From Solirubrobacteraceae bacterium (GTDB taxonomy: Bacteria > Actinomycetota > Thermoleophilia > Solirubrobacterales > Solirubrobacteraceae), in the NCBI GenBank assembly GCA_029263125.1, contig JAJCYD010000052.1, positions 118,576-182,575 on the forward strand: a stretch of 64,000 nt of DNA, in the 5' to 3' direction. How positions within the stretch are numbered: position 1 is the first letter of the stretch; every line of letters begins with the position of its first letter. Below are positions 49,070-56,654 of the stretch, in pieces. A program made the position numbers and the translations under genes. A model generated the notes under the pieces. The model searched no databases, was not told the origin of the DNA, and saw nothing but the letters and a program-made list of their open reading frames with translations.

Positions 49070-51157
49070 TCAGGGGGCGGGGAGGACCTGGTAGGAGGTC
49101 ATCTCCCCGCGGATTCGACGCGGCAGGTAGCCGGTGAACAGCGTGTACGAGTGCACGACGCCCCGCCGCGTGGCGATGCCCGTGCGGACCTCGCTTGGCA
49201 GCTTCACGTCGAACTCGTACTTGCCGTCCTTGATCTTCGCGGTGTACTCCAGCGTCACGGTCTCCTCACCCGGCGGCTCGTACAGCAGCTGCAGGCGCAC
49301 GACGCCGCGCGCGCGGGTGCTGATCTCTCCCGCGGCGGTCAGCACCCCGTTCTTGATCTTCGGGCGCTCGGCGTCGAGCTTCGCCTTGCCCGCTGCGGCG
49401 CGAAGGCGCACCTCCTGGGGCTGGGTGTCCGCGTCCCCGCCGTAGGTGATGGTCATGATGCCGGTCCCCATGCTGGCCTGCGCCTTGGGGATCCGCTGGT
49501 TGAAACGGATGCGCCGGTTCTTGGAGTCGATCTTGCTCTCGAAGCGCTCAAAGCGTCCAGCGGCATGAAACGCGACCTTCACCTCGCCGGAGGCCAGCGC
49601 GGTGATCGGTGCAAGCACGTCCAGTCTGCGGTCCGAGCGCAGCACCTGCGCTCGGGCGATCTCCAGCTTGGCCGGCGACGGTGGCGGACCATCGACGCTG
49701 CCTGTGGTCGGCGCGGCCGGGGCGGCTGGCGGAGCGCCGCCTCCACCGGCCGGCGGGGGTGGGGGCGGGGGTGGCGGCGGCGGGGGCGGGGAGACCAGCG
49801 GGTAGGCGCCGTAGCGAGCGACGACGCCGGTGGTCGAGTCGTTGCCGAGGCCGCCGGAGGAACCCGCCACGTAGAGGCCGTCCGAGCTCAGCGCGAGCGC
49901 CATTCCATAGCCCGGCGCCTCGAAGCCACGCACGGGGGTGATCGTCTGGCCTCCTATGCCGAAGCCGCCGTCGAGGCCGCCATCGGCGTTCTGGGCCTGC
50001 ACGGCGAGTGCCGAGGACCCGGACTCGTCCCAGCTGCCGCCCGAGTAGACGTGGCCGCCGTTGGTCGCGACGCCCGTCGCTCCCGTAGCCGCCTGGGCGT
50101 TGACCATGTTGGATCGCGCGCCCGCGATGTAGCGCACGCCGCCTGCGCCGAAGGACCCGTCCGGGTTGCCCGACGCGTCGACGCGGGTCGTGACGTTGAA
50201 GATCCCCGGAGCGTTCGGGTCGGCGCCGGCGAGCGCGTACCCGGCCGCCACGAGCGTGCCGCCCTGCTCGACGGCGACCGCCTGCAGCGCCGATCGCGCA
50301 CCCCCGGGGAGGGCGAACTGGCGCTCGAGAACGCCGTCGCCGGCGAAGCTCGGGTCCTTGGTGCCGTCAGCGTTCGCGCGCCCGATGAACGCCTGCACGA
50401 TCTGGCCGGACTTCTGGCTGCCCACGACCGCGATCTTGCCATCGGACTGCAGCGCGAGCCCTTCGATCGTCGACTCGCCGATGTTCAGGTAGCCGACGGC
50501 GCCGGTCTGCGCTCCGCTGGGCGCCAGCCGCACGATCGCTGCGGTCGGAGCGCCCGATCCGGACACCGCCGCGCCGCCGAGCACGATCCCGCCGTCGGGC
50601 CGCACCGCGACCGCGTTGACCTCGGCCCTGGAACCGGTGCCGCGCAGCACCGTGGCGGCTCCCCCGGCGAAGCCCGGGTCGGTGTTTCCGGCGCCGTCCA
50701 GCCGCGCCACGAGCATGCCGTCGTGGCCGGTCGCCGCGAAGATGTCTGCGGCGACGACGATCAGCCCGTTGGGCTGGATCGCGACGGACTCGCCGATCAG
50801 GCCCGTCGCGCCCGCGGGAAGTGGGAGCGTGACCAGGCCGTCGCCGCCGCCGAACGAGCTGTCCAGCGCTCCGGACGCCGTCAGGCGCGCCACGAGCATG
50901 GTCCGATTGGTGATGCCGCCCGTCAGTCCGGTTACGACGACGCGGCCGTCGCCCTGCACCGCCACGCCGTTGAGCTGCGTTCCCTGCGGGAGCTCGACCA
51001 CGCCGCCGCCGAAGGCGCCGTCGAGGGCGCCGGGGGAAGCGGCCGGCGACGGAGCCGCCATGACGCCACTGAACAGCGCGGCTGCCGTCAGCACGCCGGC
51101 AAGCAGTCGGCAGGCGGCGCTGGGCGCGATCGGGCAGAGATTGCGCTCGGCGGTCAT
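49070..51157 (-). CDS. Exported delta-60 beta-propeller protein with polyproline linker
   Basis: A 695-aa protein. ATG 51157 has a GAGGAG ribosome site 7 nt upstream. The signal peptide includes LLAGVLTAAALFSGVMAAPS. Residues 40-430 hold repeated delta-60 units of the type LDGAFGGGVVELPQGTQLNG, VAVQPDG-like turns and LVARLTASGALDSSFGGGDG, expected to form a beta propeller. A run of about a dozen prolines near 440 leads to a basic C-terminal module of about 200 residues (VLRSDRRLDVLAPITALASG, HSYTLFTGYLP, RGEMTSYQVL) that recurs in the 56655 protein. Role unknown; surface exposure inferred. Confidence 0.83.
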   Translation of the reverse strand: MTAERNLCPIAPSAACRLLAGVLTAAALFSGVMAAPSPAASPGALDGAFGGGVVELPQGTQLNGVAVQGDGRVVVTGLTGGITNRTMLVARLTASGALDSSFGGGDGLVTLPLPAGATGLIGESVAIQPNGLIVVAADIFAATGHDGMLVARLDGAGNTDPGFAGGAATVLRGTGSRAEVNAVAVRPDGGIVLGGAAVSGSGAPTAAIVRLAPSGAQTGAVGYLNIGESTIEGLALQSDGKIAVVGSQKSGQIVQAFIGRANADGTKDPSFAGDGVLERQFALPGGARSALQAVAVEQGGTLVAAGYALAGADPNAPGIFNVTTRVDASGNPDGSFGAGGVRYIAGARSNMVNAQAATGATGVATNGGHVYSGGSWDESGSSALAVQAQNADGGLDGGFGIGGQTITPVRGFEAPGYGMALALSSDGLYVAGSSGGLGNDSTTGVVARYGAYPLVSPPPPPPPPPPPPPAGGGGAPPAAPAAPTTGSVDGPPPSPAKLEIARAQVLRSDRRLDVLAPITALASGEVKVAFHAAGRFERFESKIDSKNRRIRFNQRIPKAQASMGTGIMTITYGGDADTQPQEVRLRAAAGKAKLDAERPKIKNGVLTAAGEISTRARGVVRLQLLYEPPGEETVTLEYTAKIKDGKYEFDVKLPSEVRTGIATRRGVVHSYTLFTGYLPRRIRGEMTSYQVLPAP

Positions 51158-51197
51158 TGCAGCACTCCTCGGCATCGGTGGCACATTGGACGCCGCA

Positions 51198-51203
51198 AGG
51201 GTA
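51198..51203 (-). promoter_or_regulatory. Candidate -10 for the 49070 delta-60 gene
   Basis: TACCCT on the minus strand, 40 nt before the ATG, leaving a short leader that contains the GAGGAG ribosome site. Confidence 0.4.
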
Positions 51204-51282
51204 GAGGACCACGCCGCCGATCCGCGCCGGACGTCTCGCTTTCGGCCGGCGGCGGTGGGGCCCCTGCAGTCGTGCGTCCTGC

Positions 51283-51312
51283 TTGACATTCACAGCGCAG
51301 CCTGCGTGAATG
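51283..51312 (+). promoter_or_regulatory. Promoter-like TTGACA with overlapping inverted repeat
   Basis: A consensus TTGACA at 51283-51288 is followed after 17 bp by GTGAAT (51306-51311). CATTCAC (51287-51293) and GTGAATG (51306-51312) form an inverted repeat spanning the space between them. This could be a sigma-70-type promoter for the repeat protein at 51430 with an operator over it. The 272-bp divergent region 51158-51429 otherwise holds only the elements listed here. Confidence 0.35.
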
Positions 51313-51429
51313 GGGTCGTCTTCGCCTCCATGGGGGAGGGGAAGCCGAACAGGGGCAGGCAGGCCGGCAGGACCAGAGTAGAACGGCGTCTGCGTTCCGA
51401 ACAGTCAATTTCAAACTCGGAAGGTGTCA

Positions 51430-52986
51430 ATGCCTTTTATTCATGAGCAGCGCAAGCTGCTGCGTTCCTTGGCCGTGGGGGCGACCGTCGTCGGGACGCT
51501 CGCGGTCGCCAGCCCCGCCTCCGCCGCACTCGGCGGTGGGCCGGCAGCGCAGTTCACCGACCGCCCGAACCTGCAGTCGGTCACGTTCGACGGCGACATC
51601 GGCGCATTCACCTTCGACGTCACCGTCCAGGCGCCCCCGGGCGGCCTCGACGAGAACGACTTCGTCGTCGGCGGCTACCGCGCAAGTATTGTCAACAGCG
51701 ATAGCACCGCCGGCGCGGTCGTCATCGACGCGCTCAATCCCGACACCGTGCTCGTCGAGTACGACCAGGACACCGACGATGTCGACTTCAACGCGGCGAC
51801 CTTCGGTGCCGTCGACTCCAACGCAGTGCGCGGCATCGGCACGTACAACAACGGGAACTTCCATGACGCGACCGGCCTGACCGGCGCCGACGGCGAGAAC
51901 GGCACGCGCGGTCGTACCGCCGGGCCCGACCTGCAGTCCGTGGCGGTCAACAGCGGCCTGAACCGGATCACCTACACGTTTGACCAGGACGTCACGGAGG
52001 ACCCGGTACCCGACCGCAGGAACTTCGGCTACGTGCAGGCCGACGGCGACCTCTTGGTTGCTACCAGCATCTCCGTCGATGGCAATGAGGTCGACGCGAC
52101 CTTCGCCGCAGTCGACGACGTCGACACGGCGCGCCAGGCGTTCGTGACCGACTTCTTCGGCAACGACGTGGACGCCGCCGAGACGCAGGCGGCCGGTCCG
52201 CCGCAGGCCAACGTCACGGTGCCAGGCAAGAACCCGCTGACCGATCGTCCGTCGCTGACGTCGGTCGAGATCGAAGGCTCGGGCACGCTGCTGTTCACGT
52301 TCGACCAGCCGGTCGGCGACCCGGCGCCCGGCGCCTTCTCGGCCGTGCTCTCAAACGGCGTCGCGGTCAGCGCGGGAGGCGCCGCGGTCGTGGGCGGCAA
52401 CGTCGTCCGCGCCACGTTCGACACATCGCAGTTCTCCGAGCACATCGTGTTCGGCTCGGTCGAGCGAAACGCCGTCGACTCGGCGGGCAACAGCAACTAC
52501 AGCACGCCGTCGGGCAAGCCGGCCGGCGGCAACGCCGGAGCCAAGGCGTCCGGGTACACGACGGCGCCGGACGCGATCTCCGCCACGATCAACCGCGCGA
52601 GCGGCCAGGTCAGCGTGCTGTTCGACTCGCGCATCCTCGTCGACCCGAGCAGCCTTGACGAGGACGACTTCGATCTGTACTCGGAAGACGGAGTCGCGCT
52701 CACGACGCAGCCCAACGGGGTGTTCGTGACCCAGACGACGGGTCCGAGCCAGGCCCGCGTGGTCCTGCAGTTCGATCCGGAGGACACGGCTGTCGCCGAC
52801 TTCATCCAGGTCGAGGGCCAGAGGGTCGACCACGGAGTGGGTGGCAGCCTCGACTGGGGCAACGACTTCGCGGTCGAGGGCACCATCCTCGGCAACGGGG
52901 GTACCGTCCCGGACTCGCAGTACGATAACCGCAACGTCGAGACGATCATCGTCCCGACCGAGACCAGCACAGGGTTCAGCAAGTAG
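51430..52986 (+). CDS. Exported four-repeat acidic protein
   Basis: A 518-aa protein with a strong ribosome site (GGAAGG, 5 nt spacing) and signal peptide (RSLAVGATVVGTLAVASPASAA). Four repeats of roughly 110 residues begin near 45, 165, 273 and 380 with P-x-L-x-S-V (RPNLQSVTFDGD, GPDLQSVAVNSG, RPSLTSVEIEGS, PDAISATINRAS), each followed by a strand ending in FD and, later, by FGAVDSNAV or FGSVERNAV. The composition is rich in Asp and poor in Lys and Cys, as in S-layer or Ca-binding surface proteins. I do not recognise the repeat family. Followed by a strong terminator hairpin. Confidence 0.72.
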   Translation: MPFIHEQRKLLRSLAVGATVVGTLAVASPASAALGGGPAAQFTDRPNLQSVTFDGDIGAFTFDVTVQAPPGGLDENDFVVGGYRASIVNSDSTAGAVVIDALNPDTVLVEYDQDTDDVDFNAATFGAVDSNAVRGIGTYNNGNFHDATGLTGADGENGTRGRTAGPDLQSVAVNSGLNRITYTFDQDVTEDPVPDRRNFGYVQADGDLLVATSISVDGNEVDATFAAVDDVDTARQAFVTDFFGNDVDAAETQAAGPPQANVTVPGKNPLTDRPSLTSVEIEGSGTLLFTFDQPVGDPAPGAFSAVLSNGVAVSAGGAAVVGGNVVRATFDTSQFSEHIVFGSVERNAVDSAGNSNYSTPSGKPAGGNAGAKASGYTTAPDAISATINRASGQVSVLFDSRILVDPSSLDEDDFDLYSEDGVALTTQPNGVFVTQTTGPSQARVVLQFDPEDTAVADFIQVEGQRVDHGVGGSLDWGNDFAVEGTILGNGGTVPDSQYDNRNVETIIVPTETSTGFSK

Positions 52987-53048
52987 TAGGGCCGCTCATC
53001 GTGGCCCGGCGCTGACCGGGCTTGGAGAGCAACGCCAAGAGGTCGGCA

Positions 53049-53078
53049 ACCGGCACCGCGGGTAACCGCGGTGCCGGT
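53049..53078 (+). terminator. Perfect 13-bp hairpin with GTAA tetraloop
   Basis: ACCGGCACCGCGG (53049-53061) and CCGCGGTGCCGGT (53066-53078) pair perfectly around GTAA, a GNRA-type loop. It lies 62 bp after the repeat-protein stop and 21 bp before the protease start. No U-tract follows; it may be a terminator or a stabilising 5' hairpin of the protease mRNA. Confidence 0.6.
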
Positions 53079-53099
53079 GTCGTCCCGGCACCGATTGAC

Positions 53100-54614
53100 A
53101 TGACCGAGCCGCACGGATCGACCACGCCGGCCTCCCACCACCTCTTCCTCGCATCGCGCGCGCGGCGCATCGCCGCCGGCGGCATGCTCGCCGCCTTGAC
53201 GGTCGCCGCGGGGCTGCTCGCCCCGGGCCCCTTGCACGCCTCCGGAGCGCGAGCGAGCGTCGTCGGCGGATCGCAGGCCGCGATCACCGACCTGCCCTAT
53301 CAGGCCGCCCTGGTCGACGGCCGAGCGCCGTCGCCCTTTGATGGGCAGTACTGCGGCGCCGTCGTGCTTGACGCGAGGCACGTCGCCACCGCGGCACATT
53401 GCCTGGTGCTCGACGGACCCTCGCCGCAGGTCAAGCCGGCCGACGAGATCCGCGTGCTGGCCGGCACCGCCCGGCTGCGCTCGCCCGGCGAGCCGACCGC
53501 GGCCGCAGAGCGCGAGGTCGCTGTCGCCGACGTGCGTCTGCATCCGGGATACTCCGCGAGCACGCATGACGCGGACGTCGCGGTCCTGACGACGAAGGCG
53601 CCCGTGTACGACGGCGTGCCGTCACCCGGCACGAGCCCGGCGATCGCGCCGATCGGCCTGCAATCCCAAGCGCGAGCCATCGCGGCGGTGAACGATCGCG
53701 CGCCGGTGACCATCTCCGGGTGGGGCTACACCGCCAGTGCCGCTCCCGGCGCGCCACGGCCCGTGCCGTCTGAGTATCCCCGGGATCTGAGACGCGCCGT
53801 GATGCGCCTGGTGCCCGACGCGATGTGTGCGGAGCGCTACGGGGGGTTGAACCCGATCACGTCGCGGATGCTGTGCGCGGGCGGCGACAGCGACCCGGCG
53901 GCATGCTACGGCGACAGCGGCGGTCCGCTGACAGAGGCCGGATCTGGCCCGGCGCTGCTGGCGGGCATCGTCTCGTTCGGGTCCGGCTGTGCGCAGCCGC
54001 AGTACCCTGATGTCTTCACGCGGGTCGGAGCCCCGGACATCAGCGCGTTCCTGCGTGACGCGACGCACGACCCAACCGGCCAGCCGGACCCCACGCCAGA
54101 GCAGGGCGGCGATCCGTCTGGGCCGCATGATCCCGCGGCGCCGCCGGCGCCGACACCCGGGCCGGGTCCGGCGGGCGGACCCGCCCTCCCCGCTCCAGAC
54201 CTGGCATCGCCTGACGATCTGTCTGCGCCCGATGTCAGCCCTCCCACCCAGCGCCTGATCCGAAAGCGTTGCACCGCGATCCGCTGCGTGCTCAACGTCC
54301 AGGTCTCCGATCCGCTGCCGACGTCGGGCGTCCGTGAGCTCTACGTCCGCCAGCGCTGGGTCTCGACGCGGGCCTGCCGCCGTGGTGGCCGCATGACGCG
54401 GTGCGGGCTGCGCGTCGCCCGCACGGTCGAGGCGCGGTCACTGGGCGCGGGGCGCTTCCTGGTCACCGTGAGGCGGCTCGTCCGCCGCCGTTCGGTCATC
54501 AATCTCACCGGCATCGATCTCGCCGCCAATCCCGCCAGGCGCTCCGGCCTCATCGTGCTCGCCTCCCGCCGCGACGTTCGACGAAAACGGTCCAAGGGGA
54601 CGACTGGACGGTAG
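53100..54614 (+). CDS. Exported S1-family serine protease with C-terminal extension
   Basis: A 504-aa protein. An N-terminal hydrophobic stretch (IAAGGMLAALTVAAGLLAPG, 24-43) acts as signal. The chymotrypsin fold spans 54-330: VVGG at 54-57, catalytic H100 in TAAHC, D159 in DADVAVL and S273 in GDSGGP. The residue equivalent to chymotrypsin 189, six before the serine, is Ala267, so the S1 pocket is not trypsin-like. A Pro/Asp-rich linker (about 335-400) joins a basic C-terminal domain with two Cys pairs (KRCTAIRCVLNVQVSD, RACRRGGRMTRCG). Lies among delta-60 genes and may process surface proteins (inference). Confidence 0.87.
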   Translation: MTEPHGSTTPASHHLFLASRARRIAAGGMLAALTVAAGLLAPGPLHASGARASVVGGSQAAITDLPYQAALVDGRAPSPFDGQYCGAVVLDARHVATAAHCLVLDGPSPQVKPADEIRVLAGTARLRSPGEPTAAAEREVAVADVRLHPGYSASTHDADVAVLTTKAPVYDGVPSPGTSPAIAPIGLQSQARAIAAVNDRAPVTISGWGYTASAAPGAPRPVPSEYPRDLRRAVMRLVPDAMCAERYGGLNPITSRMLCAGGDSDPAACYGDSGGPLTEAGSGPALLAGIVSFGSGCAQPQYPDVFTRVGAPDISAFLRDATHDPTGQPDPTPEQGGDPSGPHDPAAPPAPTPGPGPAGGPALPAPDLASPDDLSAPDVSPPTQRLIRKRCTAIRCVLNVQVSDPLPTSGVRELYVRQRWVSTRACRRGGRMTRCGLRVARTVEARSLGAGRFLVTVRRLVRRRSVINLTGIDLAANPARRSGLIVLASRRDVRRKRSKGTTGR

Positions 54615-54628
54615 CGGCGCGGGCGTTC

Positions 54629-56191
54629 TCAGCCGACGTCGAAGCGGGTGATCAGCCCTCTCGACGTGTCGTTGCGACCTTCTGTCCCGACGACATACAG
54701 GCCGGCCGCGCCGAGCGCGACGTCGTTGCCGAAGCCCGGTTCTTCGTAGTTGCGCACCGGCCGGATCGCCTGCCCCGATCGCGCGAAGGCGCGATCTGCC
54801 CGGCCGGAGCGAGTCCGGGTCCCGACCTGCAGCGCCGAGGAACCCGATTCGTCCCAGCTTCCCGCGGCATAGATGCGGTTGCGGCCGATCGCCACTCCCG
54901 CGAAGCCCGGCGGCGGCTGCGTGGCGACGTCGGCCGCTCGCGCCGCCCGCGTGTAGCGCACGCCGCCGGACCCGAACGAGCCGTCGGCCCCCCCGTTAGC
55001 GCCGAAGCGCGCGGTGATGGCGAAGGCGCCGGGCCTTGTGCCCCCGCTGCCGTCAAGCGCGTAGCCAACGGCGACGATGCGTCCGTCCGACTGCACGGCG
55101 ACGTCGAGGAAGCCCGAGCCGGCCGCGCCGTTGCGCGCGTAGCTGCGCTGATGGATCCCGTTGTCCGCAAAGCTCGTGTCCTTCGTGGCGTCCGACCGGG
55201 CCCGCCCGAGGAATGCGACCACGGCCTGCCCGCTGCTGCGCGTGCCGGCGAACACGATCTGACCGTTGCGCTTCGCCGCCAGACCCTCGATCGTCGCCGG
55301 CCCGATCTTCATCAGGCGTACCGTTCCGATCGCCTTCCCGGAGGGGCTGACGCGAAGCAGCGCCGCGGTCTGCGACGCTCCCCCGCCGAGGATGATCTGG
55401 CCGTTGGCGCGGATTCCCAGCGCGTTGGCCTCCGCCTGTCGCGACGTGCCGCGCAGGAGGGCGGCCACGCCGCCCTTGCCGAACCCGCGATCGGGGGATC
55501 CGTCGCGCTGCAGGCGGGCGACGAGCATGCCGTCGGCGCCGCCGCGACCGCGAACCTTCCCGGCGACGACGATCTTGCCGTCGCGCTGGACGGCGACGTC
55601 CTCGCCGATCGCGCCGCTGGCTCCCGACGGCAGAGCGACGGTCGCGAGCCCGCGCTTGGCGAAGGATGCGTCCAGCGTGCCCGCGGGTGTCAGCCGGGCG
55701 ACCAGGACACGCGGATCGTCCTCGCCGCCGGAGAGGCCGGTGACGACGAGCTTGCCATCGGGCTGCAACGCCGCGCCGTTGAGCCGCGTTCCCGCTGCGA
55801 GCTCGACCAACCCGCCGCCAAAGGCCCTGTCCACCCGGCCCGTCGAGGCTGCCTTGCTCGTGCCCGGCCGTTCGCGTGCCGCGGCTGATGCGCCGTCTGT
55901 GCCGTCCGCGCCTTTCTCCCGAGACTGCTGCGCCTTGCCCGTGGTTGCGGTTGTCGTGGTTGTGGCGGCGGGCGTGGTCCCGGTTGGCGCGGCCGGGGTG
56001 CTTGCCACCGGGGTACCCGGGCCGGGAGCCTCGGCTCCACAGGCCGCCAGCACGGTGCCCAGCAGTGCCAGCAGCGGCAGGATGGCACGCCGGTGCCAGT
56101 GCGTCACGGAACCTGTGGGCCGCCGCCTCAACCCGTCTGCCGGTCCGCTGCGGTGGCGGGCACGTTCGTGCGTGGGCATGCGGCCATCCAT
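54629..56191 (-). CDS. Delta-60 beta-propeller lipoprotein
   Basis: A 520-aa protein. A GAGAGG site 6 nt before ATG 56191 supports this start; a basic N-terminus with LRRRPTG is followed by AILPLLALLGTVLAACG with a lipobox cysteine near residue 51. If translation began at GTG 56107 the signal would be of more ordinary length. A Thr/Ala-rich spacer (80-125) precedes delta-60 units (LNGAALQPDGKLVVTGLSGG, EDVAVQRDGKIVVAGKVRG and others) filling the rest. It has no polyproline or C-terminal module. Close paralogue of the 58958 protein. Last gene of a four-gene minus-strand set. Confidence 0.82.
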   Translation of the reverse strand: MDGRMPTHERARHRSGPADGLRRRPTGSVTHWHRRAILPLLALLGTVLAACGAEAPGPGTPVASTPAAPTGTTPAATTTTTATTGKAQQSREKGADGTDGASAAARERPGTSKAASTGRVDRAFGGGLVELAAGTRLNGAALQPDGKLVVTGLSGGEDDPRVLVARLTPAGTLDASFAKRGLATVALPSGASGAIGEDVAVQRDGKIVVAGKVRGRGGADGMLVARLQRDGSPDRGFGKGGVAALLRGTSRQAEANALGIRANGQIILGGGASQTAALLRVSPSGKAIGTVRLMKIGPATIEGLAAKRNGQIVFAGTRSSGQAVVAFLGRARSDATKDTSFADNGIHQRSYARNGAAGSGFLDVAVQSDGRIVAVGYALDGSGGTRPGAFAITARFGANGGADGSFGSGGVRYTRAARAADVATQPPPGFAGVAIGRNRIYAAGSWDESGSSALQVGTRTRSGRADRAFARSGQAIRPVRNYEEPGFGNDVALGAAGLYVVGTEGRNDTSRGLITRFDVG

Positions 56192-56206
56192 CGCGTGCCT
56201 CTCGGC

Positions 56207-56545
56207 TCAGCCGTCCAGTTGGCTCACGCGAATGCAGGTCGCTTTCGGACCCTGCGGTGTTGCCTCGTAGAAGAAGGTGACGCGTGCTCCCACTCTGGGC
56301 GTGCCCTTCACGATGTCGCGGCTGACGCTGAACGGGATCTTGTTGACCTTGGCGTTGCCTCTGATCAGGCCTTTGTCCGAGTTCGGGCTGAGCTCGCGCA
56401 GCGTGCCGCTGGCGTTGAACTTGCACGTCACCTTGGGGGTCGCCTCGACGGACGCGGAGCCGTCTTGGTTGCCGTCGCTGCCGCCGCATGCGCTGAGCAG
56501 CAGCAGCGTCGCGGCGACGGCGAACATGATGATGCGGCGGGACAT
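56207..56545 (-). CDS. Small lipoprotein, possible OB-fold
   Basis: A 112-aa protein with a clear ribosome site (GGAGG, 5 nt spacing) and lipobox LLLSAC at 15-20. The mature part has C42 and a late Cys, and the segment KGLIRGNAKVNKIPFSVSRD with GARVTFFYEATPQGPKAT is weakly reminiscent of a cold-shock/OB-fold pattern; that is only an impression. It sits between two delta-60 genes, 15 bp before the lipoprotein gene, so it is probably part of the same transcript. Confidence 0.65.
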   Translation of the reverse strand: MSRRIIMFAVAATLLLLSACGGSDGNQDGSASVEATPKVTCKFNASGTLRELSPNSDKGLIRGNAKVNKIPFSVSRDIVKGTPRVGARVTFFYEATPQGPKATCIRVSQLDG

Positions 56546-56654
56546 GGCAACCTCCGGGTGTGTGGCGCGCCTGCACGACTGGACCGGTCGCGCGCGACAG
56601 TCTCGCAGATCGTCGCCGGTCACACGCCTGGGTCCCGCCGCGCGACGATGCCGG

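Noticed and set aside
49750..49800. G-rich repetitive tract suggesting a simple-sequence repeat or G-quadruplex, with a similar tract at 57390-57465.
   Set aside because: As a feature of its own it is explained by the polyproline linkers encoded on the minus strand; G-quadruplex formation cannot be judged without further data.
49016..51286. A 756-codon plus-strand frame opposite a delta-60 gene, and similar ones opposite the other delta-60 genes.
   Set aside because: The minus-strand frames have signal peptides, ribosome sites and regular repeats. The antisense frames merely reflect repeat periodicity and GC content.
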